Counted from the first letter of the stretch, positions 35,619-44,800 are shown. The stretch: 64,000 nt of DNA from Streptomyces sp. NBC_00576 (GCF_036345175.1 NZ_CP107780.1:4464001-4528000); one strand, 5' to 3'. Translations and numbers: made by a program. Notes: generated by a model from the letters alone, not told the origin.

Positions 35619-36893
35619 ATGCTACGTAAACTGCTGTTCTGGAGCTTCGCGGTGGTGTTTCCGCTCCCACTGGTGCTCACCTACGATCTCGTGGCCGATG
35701 AACCCGAACGCCTGAAGTTCTATGTCTTCCTCGGCTTGATTGCATATACATGGTGGCTGTTGTCCATCGTGCTCAGCGTGAGACCGTCCTGGCTGCACCG
35801 TTTCGTAGGACTTCCGTCCATCTACGGCTTGCATGGGGCGCTCGGCGTAGTGGCAATCGCTGCGGCCTATATACACCGCGACAACTCCTACTCGCCGGAC
35901 CGGCTGGCTCGAATTCTGGGGGATTGGGCGTTCTACGGGACGCTCGCAGTGCTGTGCTACTCGGTGTTCTTCATGAGTGGGTGGTTCGTCGACAGGTCGA
36001 GACTGCTGCTGGCGGTCAAGAGACTTCTGGAGACTGTCTTCCGTCGTCGGCTTTCCCTGTGGATTCATCGGCTCAACCTGGTGATCGTGGCGATGATCTG
36101 GCTGCACGCTCACCTACTCGTGAGAGTGAACCAGTACTTTGCGTTCATGGTGCTTTTCGATCTGTACACAGTGATGGCACTCGGCATCTACGTCTGGAAG
36201 AAATGGATCGCGCCCGACACGTACCTGATGGGGACCGTCACAGACAACGAAACGCGCGGTGGGGCGACCCGCAGGGTGTCGGTGGGCCTCGACAGCAAAG
36301 CGGCGACCTTGCAGCCAGGTGACTTCTTCTTCCTCAGCTTCGAGGGGTCTTCTTCCGTGAGCAGAGAATGGCACCCCTTCTCAGTCACCGACGACAATCA
36401 GAAGACCCTGAGCTTCACGATTCGGCAGCACGGAGACTTCACTCGCCGCCTCGACAATGTCGAAGTGGGAACCCGCGTCCGCCTGGAGGGGCCATTCGGC
36501 CGCTTCGAATCGATCATCCAAGGGCGGGACCGTGAAGCCCCGCTCGTCCTCGTCGGAATGGGCGCGGGCGTGGCGCCCCTTCTCAGCCTGGCAGCAGCAC
36601 ACCACACCACGCGAAAGATTCACCTGCTGTGGGCGGTGCGTAACCCAGAAGACGCCTATTACCGTGACGTGCTCGAGGAGTACCAGGCGGCGTCCGGTAG
36701 CCAGATGCAGGTCACCATCAATGTTGGCCGGTTTCGACGCGAAGATCTTGCCGACACTCTTTCCGCGGAGGCAATTACAAAGGGCGCGTTCTTCATCGTG
36801 GGTCCGAACCCCGCCGTGTTGGCAAACCAGCGTCTACTGCGGCGCATCGGAGTCTCTGCACGGCGAATACACCAAGAACGCCTCACCATGTAG
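35619..36893 (+). CDS. ferric-reductase-like transmembrane protein with FAD/NAD domain
   Basis: 424 residues. Residues 1-195 hold about six membrane helices with two histidine pairs at heme-ligand spacing (H72/H86 and H150/H163), as in the ferric reductase/NADPH oxidase transmembrane family. Residues 200-424 form a ferredoxin-NADP-reductase module: a beta barrel with the FAD motif WHPFSVT (about 255-265) and the nucleotide-binding stretch VGMGAGVAPLLSLA (about 310). The protein would carry electrons from cytoplasmic NAD(P)H through FAD and two hemes to the outer face. The next gene encodes a Tat-exported flavodoxin, a plausible acceptor. The usual substrate for the family is ferric iron or oxygen. 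Lower GC and sparse rare-codon avoidance suggest transfer. Confidence 0.85.
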   Translation: MLRKLLFWSFAVVFPLPLVLTYDLVADEPERLKFYVFLGLIAYTWWLLSIVLSVRPSWLHRFVGLPSIYGLHGALGVVAIAAAYIHRDNSYSPDRLARILGDWAFYGTLAVLCYSVFFMSGWFVDRSRLLLAVKRLLETVFRRRLSLWIHRLNLVIVAMIWLHAHLLVRVNQYFAFMVLFDLYTVMALGIYVWKKWIAPDTYLMGTVTDNETRGGATRRVSVGLDSKAATLQPGDFFFLSFEGSSSVSREWHPFSVTDDNQKTLSFTIRQHGDFTRRLDNVEVGTRVRLEGPFGRFESIIQGRDREAPLVLVGMGAGVAPLLSLAAAHHTTRKIHLLWAVRNPEDAYYRDVLEEYQAASGSQMQVTINVGRFRREDLADTLSAEAITKGAFFIVGPNPAVLANQRLLRRIGVSARRIHQERLTM

Positions 36894-36961
36894 ACGGTGC
36901 GGCCACCTTTCCAAGCCGCCCCAATGAAATCGACATAGACGACGAAACGGAGTTCACTGAG

Positions 36962-37660
36962 ATGACAAACACTACGCGCCGGAAATTTCTTGCACTGGTC
37001 ACCGTCGCATTGGCGGGAGGTAGCGTCGCCGGCTGCTCGATAGTAGGAGGGGCAGGCGAGGCACTCAGCGATTCCGGATCTTCGGAAACCGCCCCTCCGC
37101 TGGACAAATCGCGTACTCTGGTCGCCTATTTTTCGATGCCGGAAACCGATGACCCGACCAACATGACCGAGGACGAGGAGAGCAGTACTCACGTCGTTGA
37201 CGGCAAGGTTCTCGGAAACACCCAGCACGTCGCTCAACTCATTGGGGAGAGCACGGGTGCCGGAATGTTCCGCATCGAGACAGCAGAGGAGATGCCTCTT
37301 GATCATAAAACGCTGTCGGATCTTGCACTCAAACAGCAGGAAGAAAACGAAAGGCCGAAACTCAAGGCTCTGATCCCGAACCTCGAAGAGTATGACACCG
37401 TGTTCATCGGTTATCCGATCTGGTGGTACGGCCTGCCGATGCCGGTGTACACATTCCTTGAGCAGCACGATTTCAGCAAAAAGAACATCATCCTGTTCAG
37501 CACCCACGGTGGAAGCCGCCTGTCGGGAACTGTTGAAATCGTCACCGAAAAGCTTGCTGATTCAACCGTGATCAGTAATGCGTTCACGATCTCGCGAGAC
37601 GACATGGGCAGTGCAGAGGCGGGGGTGGGTGATTGGCTCGACAGCCTCGGGGTTTCATGA
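36962..37660 (+). CDS. Tat-exported flavodoxin lipoprotein
   Basis: 232 residues. The N-terminus TRRKFLALVTVALAGG is a twin-arginine signal, and VAGC (Cys25) a lipobox, so a folded, FMN-loaded protein is expected to be exported and lipid-anchored. The mature part is a flavodoxin_4-like fold: RTLVAYFSMP near the N-terminus (phosphate loop region), GKVLGNTQHVAQLIGE, YDTVFIGYPIWWYGLPMPV and LFSTHGGSRLSGTVE. The WWYG segment would contact the flavin ring. It lies 68 bases after the membrane reductase gene. An extracytoplasmic flavodoxin paired with a transmembrane reductase suggests an electron shuttle outside the membrane (inference). Confidence 0.87.
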   Translation: MTNTTRRKFLALVTVALAGGSVAGCSIVGGAGEALSDSGSSETAPPLDKSRTLVAYFSMPETDDPTNMTEDEESSTHVVDGKVLGNTQHVAQLIGESTGAGMFRIETAEEMPLDHKTLSDLALKQQEENERPKLKALIPNLEEYDTVFIGYPIWWYGLPMPVYTFLEQHDFSKKNIILFSTHGGSRLSGTVEIVTEKLADSTVISNAFTISRDDMGSAEAGVGDWLDSLGVS

Positions 37661-37672
37661 CGCTCGCCAGCT

Positions 37673-38047
37673 GATCCCAACTCCTGGGGCGAGCGGGGAG
37701 CCCGGATCAACTCCATCAGCCCCGGCGTGATCGCCACCCCCATGGGACAGCAGGAACCCGACGGGGACAACGGCCGGATCATGCGCGCCATGATCTCCGC
37801 GTCGGGAACCGGCCGGCTGGGCACTCCCGACGACATCGCCGAGGCCGCCGCCTTCCTCCTCGGCCCCGGCGCCACCTTCATCACCGGCAACGACCTGCTC
37901 GTGGACGGCGGTGTCGTCGCCGCCATCCGCACCGGCCGCCTCACACCCGGCGCCCGACCCGGAGGACCGGGGCACAGCGGCACTCCCGCACCCCACCCAT
38001 CCTCCACCACCCCACGAACCGTCAGCCCTCATGACGCCACGCTTTGA
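37673..38047 (+). pseudogene. 3' fragment of a short-chain dehydrogenase gene
   Basis: The frame reads WGERGARINSISPGVIATPM, then GRLGTPDDIAEAAAFLLGPG and FITGNDLLVDGGVVAAIRTG, the last 80-90 residues of a classical SDR followed by a proline-rich tail to a stop at 38047. The coenzyme-binding half and the Ser-Tyr-Lys site are missing. The fragment begins within about 15 bases of the flavodoxin stop codon, so the flavodoxin island seems to have been inserted here. Confidence 0.7.
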
Positions 38048-38215
38048 AGGTCGGCGAGAGGTCTTGCTCGCTTTGCCTTCTTTGGGAATTTTTCCCCGTT
38101 TCCGGTGTGCCATATCGCTATTTTGCACCAGATGAGCAAAATGCTAAAACTTTCAATATCATCGGAGTAGGTAACCACAAAGGGCTCCGATACACTCCCC
38201 CCACATGGAGTTGTA

Positions 38216-38965
38216 GTGATTCACCACTTCGCTTTCCAAATGGACCCTCCTTATCCGATACCGTTGTCGGTCGCTCTCGTCAGCTGTCACGACATCAGGC
38301 CGGTATCTCTCGCCGGCGTCAGCGCCCGACTGGTCCGGGAACCGCACGAGCTCCGCCCGAGTGACGACGTCATACTGTTTTACGGATCCGGCATGGCACA
38401 GCGGCTGAGGTGTTTCTCGGACAAGGTGGAGGGCTTGCTGCCGCCCGCCGTGGTCTTGGCCCACGGGCTTGACTGGGATGACGTGCGCCTGGCGCTGGAC
38501 AGTGGAGCCGCCGGCTATCTCCTGGAGAACCGGTACGCGTACCTGCTCGCCGAGGCGCTGTGGTGCGCCGCCCGCGGTTCCAGCATCCTGGACCCGGAGA
38601 TCGCCGCCGAACAGGTCCGGGTCGCCGTCCGGGCCAGGGCCGACGAGGAGGAGCGCACCAGAACGACGGAGAGGACGAAGTCGGCGACGTCCGCCGATCG
38701 ACTGCGGCAACTGTCCCGGCGGGAACGGCAGATCATGGAACTGCTCGTCTCCGGGCGGGGCGTCAGTGACGTCGCCCGGGAACTGTTCCTGACCGACAAG
38801 ACGGTGCGGAACTATCTGAGCCGCATCTACGTGAAGCTCAACGCGCGCTGTCTGTCGGAGGCGATCCTGTACTGGCTCGGGCACCTGGACGCCCCATCCG
38901 CGACCGATACCCCCGGAATCCAGACGCGAGGCGGATCGGCGGCCGGCCGGAGCGCCGCCTGCTGA
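38216..38965 (+). CDS. LuxR-type regulator with atypical receiver domain
   Basis: 249 residues from GTG 38216 (GGAG five bases before); ATG 38240 is an alternative. The C-terminal NarL/LuxR HTH spans about 166-228: LSRRERQIMELLVSG, VARELFLTDKTVRNYLSRIY and KL. The N-terminal part imitates a response-regulator receiver (VALVSCHD, GLDWDDVRLALDSGAAGYLLENR). However, the strand where the phospho-accepting Asp should follow reads DVILFYGSG, so phosphorylation is unlikely. No histidine kinase is adjacent. Such atypical orphan regulators often control development or antibiotic clusters in Streptomyces. The upstream 150 bases are AT-rich. Confidence 0.85.
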   Translation: MIHHFAFQMDPPYPIPLSVALVSCHDIRPVSLAGVSARLVREPHELRPSDDVILFYGSGMAQRLRCFSDKVEGLLPPAVVLAHGLDWDDVRLALDSGAAGYLLENRYAYLLAEALWCAARGSSILDPEIAAEQVRVAVRARADEEERTRTTERTKSATSADRLRQLSRRERQIMELLVSGRGVSDVARELFLTDKTVRNYLSRIYVKLNARCLSEAILYWLGHLDAPSATDTPGIQTRGGSAAGRSAAC

Positions 38966-39081
38966 ATCGGTGCCCTCCGCCTGCGCCGACGGGGCGAGGC
39001 GTGTCGTCTCGGCCACGGGCCTACGGGCACGCCTCGGCGAGTACCGGCCGGGGCCGTAGCTCGGATCCCCTCCGTCTCCAC

Positions 39082-39190
39082 TGAGCCTCCGCCAACTTGA
39101 AGTCACAGGTCAAAGGGCTGGTGTGACCGGCCCTCGGGGTGCTCACGCTGGTCGTGGGCGGCTGCCTGAGGAGCAGATCGTCTGTCAGCG
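39082..39190 (+). repeat. left 109-bp inverted repeat
   Basis: Begins TGAGCCTCCGCCAACTTGAA and matches the reverse complement of 41571-41679 at about 102 of 109 positions by eye. It includes the transposase stop codon at its inner edge. Confidence 0.85.
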
Positions 39191-40016
39191 GTTGACTTCA
39201 AGGTTCGTCAGGACGAGCAGGGCGCGCAGGAGGTGGGTGGCGCGGGCGGGGTCGGTGCGGAGCTTGGTGAGGATCCGCCAGTTTTTGAGGTGGGCGAAGC
39301 CGTGTTCGATCGGTGCGCGTCCGACGGCGAGGACGCGGTTGGCGGTCTTCTGGCCGGGTGTGAGCTTGTGGGTGCGGCTGGCGTGGAAGCCGGTGACGAT
39401 CACGGGGTCGAGTACGTCGTTGTCCAGGCCGCGGAAGCCGAGGTCCGCCAGCGCCCCGAGACCGGCAGCGCGCAGGTGGGCCAGGACGTGATCCTGGCGG
39501 GCGGCGGTGTTGTCGTGGGTGCGGCCGGGCCGGGCGGCGGATATCCAGATCAGTCGGCCCCGCTCGTCGGTTAGGGCGAGGAAGTGCAGGCCGTGATGAT
39601 GGTGTTTGCCGGAGTAGTTGCGCCGGTCGGTCTTTCCGGTGCGGCGCTGGGTGGCGATGAGAGTGCCGTCGATCAGGACTCTCCCCGCCCTGCCTGGCGA
39701 CCTTCTTCAGTGCGCGGTCCAGGCGCGGGGCCTGCGCGGCGAGCAGGGCGATCAGCTCGTCGCGCCAGCGGCGGACGGTGGACTCGGAGACGTTGTTGCC
39801 GCCGGCCATGTCGGCCAGGCGCTGGTCATGGCGCAGCACCGCCAGGACGATCACCGCGATCTTCCCGGGCGGCAGGATCCGCCACCTGGACCGTATCGAC
39901 TTCAGGTGCCGCCGCAGCAGTTCGGCGAGGTGGTTGACGGTCCGCGTGGACAGCGGCAGACGGCACTGGTAGACAAGCGGGCAGGTGTCCTCGGCGTGCT
40001 CTTTGGTTTTCGTCAT
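39185..40016 (-). pseudogene. IS5-family transposase with frameshift
   Basis: From ATG 40016 one frame reads a helical HTH-containing region (LAVLRHDQRLADMAGGNNVS, ESTVRRWRDELIALL) up to LDRALKKVARQGG. The remainder continues in the next frame as RVLIDGTLIATQRRTGK, HGLHFLALTDERGRLIW, LADLGFRGLDND and IEHGFAHLKNWRIL, ending in LTNLEVNR and a TGA at 39185. These are the DDE segments of an IS5-type (DDE_Tnp_4) transposase. The shift is +1 at GGCGGGGAGAG (about 39680-39692). It may be an inactivating mutation or, as known for some IS5-group elements, programmed frameshifting. Confidence 0.8.
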
Positions 40017-40088
40017 ACAATTCCAACGGTCGCCGGGGGCGCCCCGGTTACGCCCGCGCCGCACCGCTCTGGGCGGCGGGGCAGGACA

Positions 40089-40541
40089 TCACAGGCGGGT
40101 GGTGAAGCGGCCGTCGGGCAGTTTGCGCAGCCAGCCGCGGTCGACCAGTCTGACAAGTTTCCCGCGCAGCGGTTCCAGCTTGGCCCGCACGTTGACGTCG
40201 ATTCCCAGCGCGTCGCCGACCTGCCGGGCCATGACCGGTCCGGCGGCCTGCCCCACGGCGGTGAGAATGCGCTGGTAGTCCGGCGGAAGGGTGGTCTCCT
40301 CCACGCCTGACGTGCGGTGCGGGATCAGCAGCACCGCTCGTCCGCCCACCTGCCCGGGCGCCGGCGCGGCCGAGGCACGTTCGTCGGTGAGCTGCTCGCT
40401 CATCCGCTCAAGGACCCGTTCGGCAACGGCGAGTTCGTCCCGCTCGGCCCGCACCTCCGCCAACCGCTGGGCCAGCTCTTCTTCGAGTTCGTCCAGTTCC
40501 GCGCGCCGCGCGGTGATCCGCTCCAGCAGCTCGGGATCCAT
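40089..40541 (-). CDS. coiled-coil and winged-helix protein, cargo of the mobile unit
   Basis: 150 residues from ATG 40541. Residues 1-60 form a charged coiled coil (ITARRAELDELEEELAQRLA and on), then a short linker. Residues 85-150 are a winged-helix-like domain (DYQRILTAVGQAAGPVMARQ, LEPLRGKLVRLVDRGWLRK) ending in a beta wing DGRFTTRL. It resembles DNA-binding proteins found near Streptomyces mobile elements, but I do not recognise a named family. It lies 72 bases before the transposase start on the same strand and could regulate or assist transposition. Confidence 0.65.
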   Translation of the reverse strand: MDPELLERITARRAELDELEEELAQRLAEVRAERDELAVAERVLERMSEQLTDERASAAPAPGQVGGRAVLLIPHRTSGVEETTLPPDYQRILTAVGQAAGPVMARQVGDALGIDVNVRAKLEPLRGKLVRLVDRGWLRKLPDGRFTTRL

Positions 40542-40685
40542 GCACCGGATCGTAGAAGTCTGCCCGGCCACGGCGAGCTGGAACCGGCTAAACGGTGGTG
40601 ACGTCCAGCACCCAGGAGTGCGGGCAGAGACGGTGATCAGCTGACCTTCCAGCTCGCCGAGGCCTCGCCAGCGGCCACGGACTTG

Positions 40686-40730
40686 TCGAATATCGATATG
40701 CTCCTCTACTGTGGGCATATCGAAAATCGA
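40686..40730. promoter_or_regulatory. large inverted repeat before the DUF2975-HTH genes
   Basis: TCGAATATCGATATGC at 40686-40701 and GCATATCGAAAATCGA at 40715-40730 are inverted copies with 14 of 16 bases matching. They end 15 bases before the DUF2975 start codon. A likely operator, probably bound by the HTH protein of the pair (autoregulation) or by the winged-helix protein (inference). Confidence 0.65.
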
Positions 40731-40744
40731 TGGGGAAGGCTGCG

Positions 40745-41329
40745 ATGAACACGCGACTCATGAGGACTCTGGCCTCGGTGACCTCTGTACTGGCGGTGCT
40801 GTGCGGGCTCGCCTTCATCGGCAAGGGGGTCACGCACATACTCGACGACGGGGCCGTCTGCGTGCAGACGGACTTCTGGCGCAACGCCTCACTGGCGAAC
40901 TCACTGCCGGTGGGCGCGGGCGTGAAGGCGTCCAGCAGTGCCACGCGCCTCTGCCAGGACAGTCCCTCCGTGGGGCAGCGCGCCGCCGACCTCGGAGGCG
41001 AACTGCCCTGGCTGCTGTTCGGCGCGCTCGCGCTGCTGCTCTTCTCCCGGCTACTCAAGGCCGTTATGGGGCAAGGACCGTTCACCGAGGCGGTGGCGCA
41101 CCGGCTCTCTATTCTCGGCTGGTTCGTCACCGTGGGCACGCCACTGGCCGGCCTCGTCGTCGGCTGGTCGCAGTCCTGGCTCGTCGGGAGCATGGCGCCG
41201 ATCGTGGGTTCTGGGCCGACGGTCTCCGGGCCGCTGGTGCTCGTTCTCGCCGGCCTCACCGCAGTGATCATGGGGAAGATCATGCGCGAGGGTGTGCGCA
41301 TGCGGGAGGACCTCGAAGGGACCATCTGA
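40745..41329 (+). CDS. DUF2975 membrane protein
   Basis: 194 residues from ATG 40745 (GGGGAAGG upstream). There are about four membrane helices (residues 5-25, 86-106, 122-146, 158-182), with a cysteine-containing extracytoplasmic loop between the first two (CVQTDF, TRLCQDS). The pattern, including PFTEAVAHRLSILGW after helix 2, matches DUF2975 proteins. These are nearly always followed by a small YozG-like HTH protein, as here. The function is unknown; a membrane sensor or anti-regulator partner of the HTH protein is a reasonable guess. Its stop overlaps the next start (TGATG). Confidence 0.88.
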   Translation: MNTRLMRTLASVTSVLAVLCGLAFIGKGVTHILDDGAVCVQTDFWRNASLANSLPVGAGVKASSSATRLCQDSPSVGQRAADLGGELPWLLFGALALLLFSRLLKAVMGQGPFTEAVAHRLSILGWFVTVGTPLAGLVVGWSQSWLVGSMAPIVGSGPTVSGPLVLVLAGLTAVIMGKIMREGVRMREDLEGTI

Positions 41330-41562
41330 TGCCCGACGAGGAACCCCACGCGATCCGGATCCACCTCGACCGGCTCCTCGTCGAGCGCGGTATGACCCTT
41401 ACCGAACTGTCCGCGCAGGTGGGCATCACCGTTGTCAACCTGTCCGTACTCAAGAACGGGCGAGCCAAGGCCATCCGCTTCTCGACCCTGTCGAGGATCT
41501 GCGAGGTCCTCCGGTGCCAGCCGGGAGACCTGATCACCCACGCCCCCACCGAGCAGACCTAA
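41329..41562 (+). CDS. small Cro/C1-type HTH regulator (YozG-like)
   Basis: 77 residues, starting at the ATG of a TGATG overlap with DUF2975. The sequence is a single HTH: HLDRLLVERGMTLTELSAQV, GITVVNLSVLKNGRAKAIRF and LSRICEVLRCQPGDLI. This is the standard partner of DUF2975 proteins. It probably represses its own operon through the inverted repeat at 40686-40730. It ends 8 bases before the right inverted repeat of the mobile unit. Confidence 0.88.
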   Translation: MPDEEPHAIRIHLDRLLVERGMTLTELSAQVGITVVNLSVLKNGRAKAIRFSTLSRICEVLRCQPGDLITHAPTEQT

Positions 41563-41570
41563 GTCGACCG

Positions 41571-41679
41571 CGCTGACAGACGATCTACTCCGCAGACTGC
41601 CGCCCACGACCAGCGTGAGCACCCCGACAGCCGGTCACACCAGCCCTTTGACCTGTGACTTCAAGTTGGCGGATGCTCA
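41571..41679 (-). repeat. right 109-bp inverted repeat
   Basis: Reverse complement of the left repeat with about 7 mismatches. Similarity extends weakly a further 10 bases inward (AAGTCGACCGCGCTGACAGA against the transposase end AAGTCAACCGCTGACAGA). This indicates that it is the end of a second IS copy whose gene is otherwise gone. Confidence 0.85.
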
Positions 41680-41741
41680 CTGATCGTCGTGGCACTCCGG
41701 TTCAGGGGCACCGTGGGCGGCGGCCTGGTCCCCGAGCTCGG

Positions 41742-41785
41742 ACGTCAGTGCCCAGGGCGGTCGGAGCCGTCCCGGGCACTGACGT
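41742..41785. terminator. terminator after the subtilisin gene
   Basis: Perfect 12-base arms ACGTCAGTGCCC (41742-41753) and GGGCACTGACGT (41774-41785) with a 20-base loop, about 55 bases beyond the stop codon of the minus-strand protease gene. Confidence 0.7.
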
Positions 41786-41840
41786 GGAGGTGGGCTGGTG
41801 CCTCAGCCGGGCGGGCGTGAGGCGGTGGCGTCACCCGCGT

Positions 41841-44800
41841 CTACGGCGTCACCTTCCCGATCTTGACAGTGCCGTTGCCCACGAGGGTCCCGCGGTCGTT
41901 GAGCAGGCGCACCTCGCCGAAGAGAGCGCGGCTCTCCGGTGCCGCGGTCGCGGCCGTGATGTGTGCGGACACGGTCGCCGAGGCGCCCGTGCCGACCAGC
42001 ACCGGCCCCGCATCGTCTGGAGTAAGCGAGCCAAGGGCGGTGGAGAAGAACAGGTCACGGTAGTCGTAGGCGGTGGAACCGGAGGCGATGTCGAAGCCCA
42101 CCACCTCGATCGTGTAGGTGCCGGCGGACGGACGAGACACGGAGACCGACTCCTCGGCGTCGCTGTCCGCGTCCATGCCAACGAGGTCGCCGTCGGCGTC
42201 GTACACCCGCAGATCCAGGTCGGTGGCCTTGTCCGAGGGGTTGCCGATGGCGACGTCCAGTGACGTGGTGCCCTCAAGCACCTCGACCGTGGTGGTCTGT
42301 GTGTCGCCGGTGGCGATGGTGGGACGTGTGGTCCGCGACGAGCCGAGCGGGCCGCCCTTGATGGTGCCGTTCACCGGCGCGTACTCGTTCTCGGCCGTCC
42401 AGGAGACGGCGGCCGGTGTGCCCGCCTTGGCCTCCGGCACGGTCGCGGGCTCCGGGTCGAAGGAGGTGCGGTACACGGTGACGTCCAGGTTGTACGGATT
42501 GTCGAGCAGCTTCGAGGCGTAGGACGACTGGACCGCTATCTCCCAAACACCGGCCTGCGGGGCCGGGTACGCGGCCACATCGGGGCTGTCGGGGTCGTCG
42601 TCCCTGACGGGCAGGCCGTACGGCTGGATCGCGCTCGCCACCGTCCGGCTACCGTCCTTCAGGCCGCCGAGCCTGATCTCCAGGCTGTTGGCGCCTTCGG
42701 GGACGGTCACGAAGTAGGTTTTCGTGCTGTTGCGCTGTACCGATCCCGAGGCGGAGTAGGTGTACTCGGCCGGCGTGGAGACCATCACGGTCGTCAGGAC
42801 CTGCTTGTCGACGCCCGCTGTCGTTCGGTCATCGATCTCCAGGCGGGCGCTCTTGATCCCCTCGGACGTCGGCGCGGCCTGGACCTTCACGGTCACCGGA
42901 CGGTTCAGCGGCAGTGCCACCGTCTGCGAGCCGAGGAGAGAGAAGGTGCGGGACTTGTTGTTCTTCAGCCGCAGCGTGTGCGGGACCGGGCCGTCGGGGC
43001 CGGAGGTACGCGTCAGGGTGACGTCGTACGTCTTCTTCTGGCCGGCCTTGAGACCGCCCTCGCGGTCGTAGATACCGGTACCGAAGCCGGGCGTCTTCAG
43101 TGCCTGGTCGAGCGCGGTGTCGACCGGGGCCTTCACGGTGTACTCGTGGGCGTTCGCTCCCTCCTGGATCTCCTTCCAGGCAGCCTGGATGTCGATCAGG
43201 CCCGCGCCCTCCTCGTACGCCTGAAGTCCTTTGATGTGGCGGGCGGTCGAGGTGAGCGCCGTTCGCAGTTTCACGGGGGTGAGGTCAACGCCCTGCTGCT
43301 TGGCAGCGGACAGTAGCAACGCGCTCGCGCCCGCCGTCTGCGGGGACGCCATCGACGTGCCCTGGTACATGGTGTAGCCGGCAGGCAGGTTCCAGCCCGT
43401 GTACTGCTTGAAGAGCTGGGCGCCGGGCATCCAGGACGGGCTGGAGGAGACCGCCGAGCCGGGCGCTACCAGGGTCGGTGCGAGCCCGCCGTCCTCGCGG
43501 GGGCCGCGGGCGGAGAAGGTGAACAGGCCGTAATTCTTCTCCACTTCGGAACCGTAGTTGGCGGCCCAGGTCTCCTTGGAGACGCCGGCGCCGACCGAGA
43601 TCACCTTGTCGGCCAGGCCCGGGTCATCGATCGTGTTGGCGCCGGGGCCGGAGTTGCCTGCGGCGATCACGAGTTGGACGCCATAAGTGTCAATGAGGCG
43701 CGTGTACAGCTCGGCGCGCGCGTTGTTGCCGTCGTTGAGCGCGGGCAGGCCGCCGATGGACATGTTGACGATGTCGACGCCGCGGTTGACGACCATGTCG
43801 ATCATGCCCTCGGCCAGCGCGACGTTGGTGCAGCCGGCCCCGAAGATGCAGGCGCGGGACGACACGATCCTCGCCCCCGGCGCGGCTCCGTTCATTTTGC
43901 CGCCGAACAGGCCGTTGGCCGCGGCGATACCGGCGACGTGGGTGCCGTGATATTTGCTGACGACGCCGATGTTGACGAAGTCGGACTTCTTGCCGACCCA
44001 GTCGCCGCCGAGCGGGTCCATAGGTACGTCCTTGCGGATCTCCACGACGAACGGCTGCCGCTCGGCGATGTCGGTCTTGGGGTCGTCGGTGCCGAACCAG
44101 CCGATCTGATGAGCGTCCTTGTACGGCTTCATCGGCTCGTCGTCGGTGAAGTCGTGGTTGTTGTTCAGGTCGACGGTGACCGCGCCGGCCGCCGCGTCAT
44201 ACAGCACGCCCCAGCTGTCCGTGGTGTCACCGTCGCGGTTCGCATCGCCGTCGGTCAGGCCGTCCTCGACCCTGCCGCCCCTGGTGACGGACTCACGGAA
44301 GACGTTGACGCCGTACGAGCCCGAAGGGGCCTTCCAGCTCTGGCCGCCGTAAGTGAAGGCCGGCCCGGACACGTCGGTCGTCATCGCGCGCCAGGTGCCG
44401 TCGCCGTCGACGATCGGGTCGGTGGCCGTCACCCAGTCGACGATCTTCCGCTCGCCGGTTGTGGTCTTCTGCAGCGCCGGGCTCACGAGGTCCACTCCGG
44501 TGTCGAGGACACCGATGGTGACACCTCTGCCGTCCGCCTTCGGGTGTTTCTTTACGAAGTCGACGGCGCCCGTCTCGAAGGACGGGTTGTACGGGTTCTC
44601 GGCCGGGGTGTCCTTCCCGGGACCGGAATAGGTGTCCGAAGTCGCCTTCACGGCAGCGCCATTTACCCCGTGGGCAGCAGGCAACGGATCTTCCTGCCGT
44701 ATCTCGTCGCGCAGGTCGATGCCGTGGACGGAGGAGAGCTTCACGGCGGCGGCGATGGCGGAGTCCGCGCGGCCGGTGGGGACAGTGGCCCGGACGTATC

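Larger units (their letters stand above)
39082..41679. mobile_element. composite-transposon-like unit with long inverted repeats
   Basis: A 2.6-kb unit bounded by 109-base inverted repeats with about 7 mismatches. From left to right it carries an IS5-type transposase (minus, frameshifted), a coiled-coil/winged-helix protein (minus), and a DUF2975 membrane protein plus HTH pair (plus). If the ends are drawn at 39083 and 41678, the flanking triplets are both ACT, a possible 3-base target duplication. The right repeat even retains the sequence corresponding to the last codons of the transposase. It therefore looks like the surviving end of a second, inverted copy of the IS. Confidence 0.65.
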
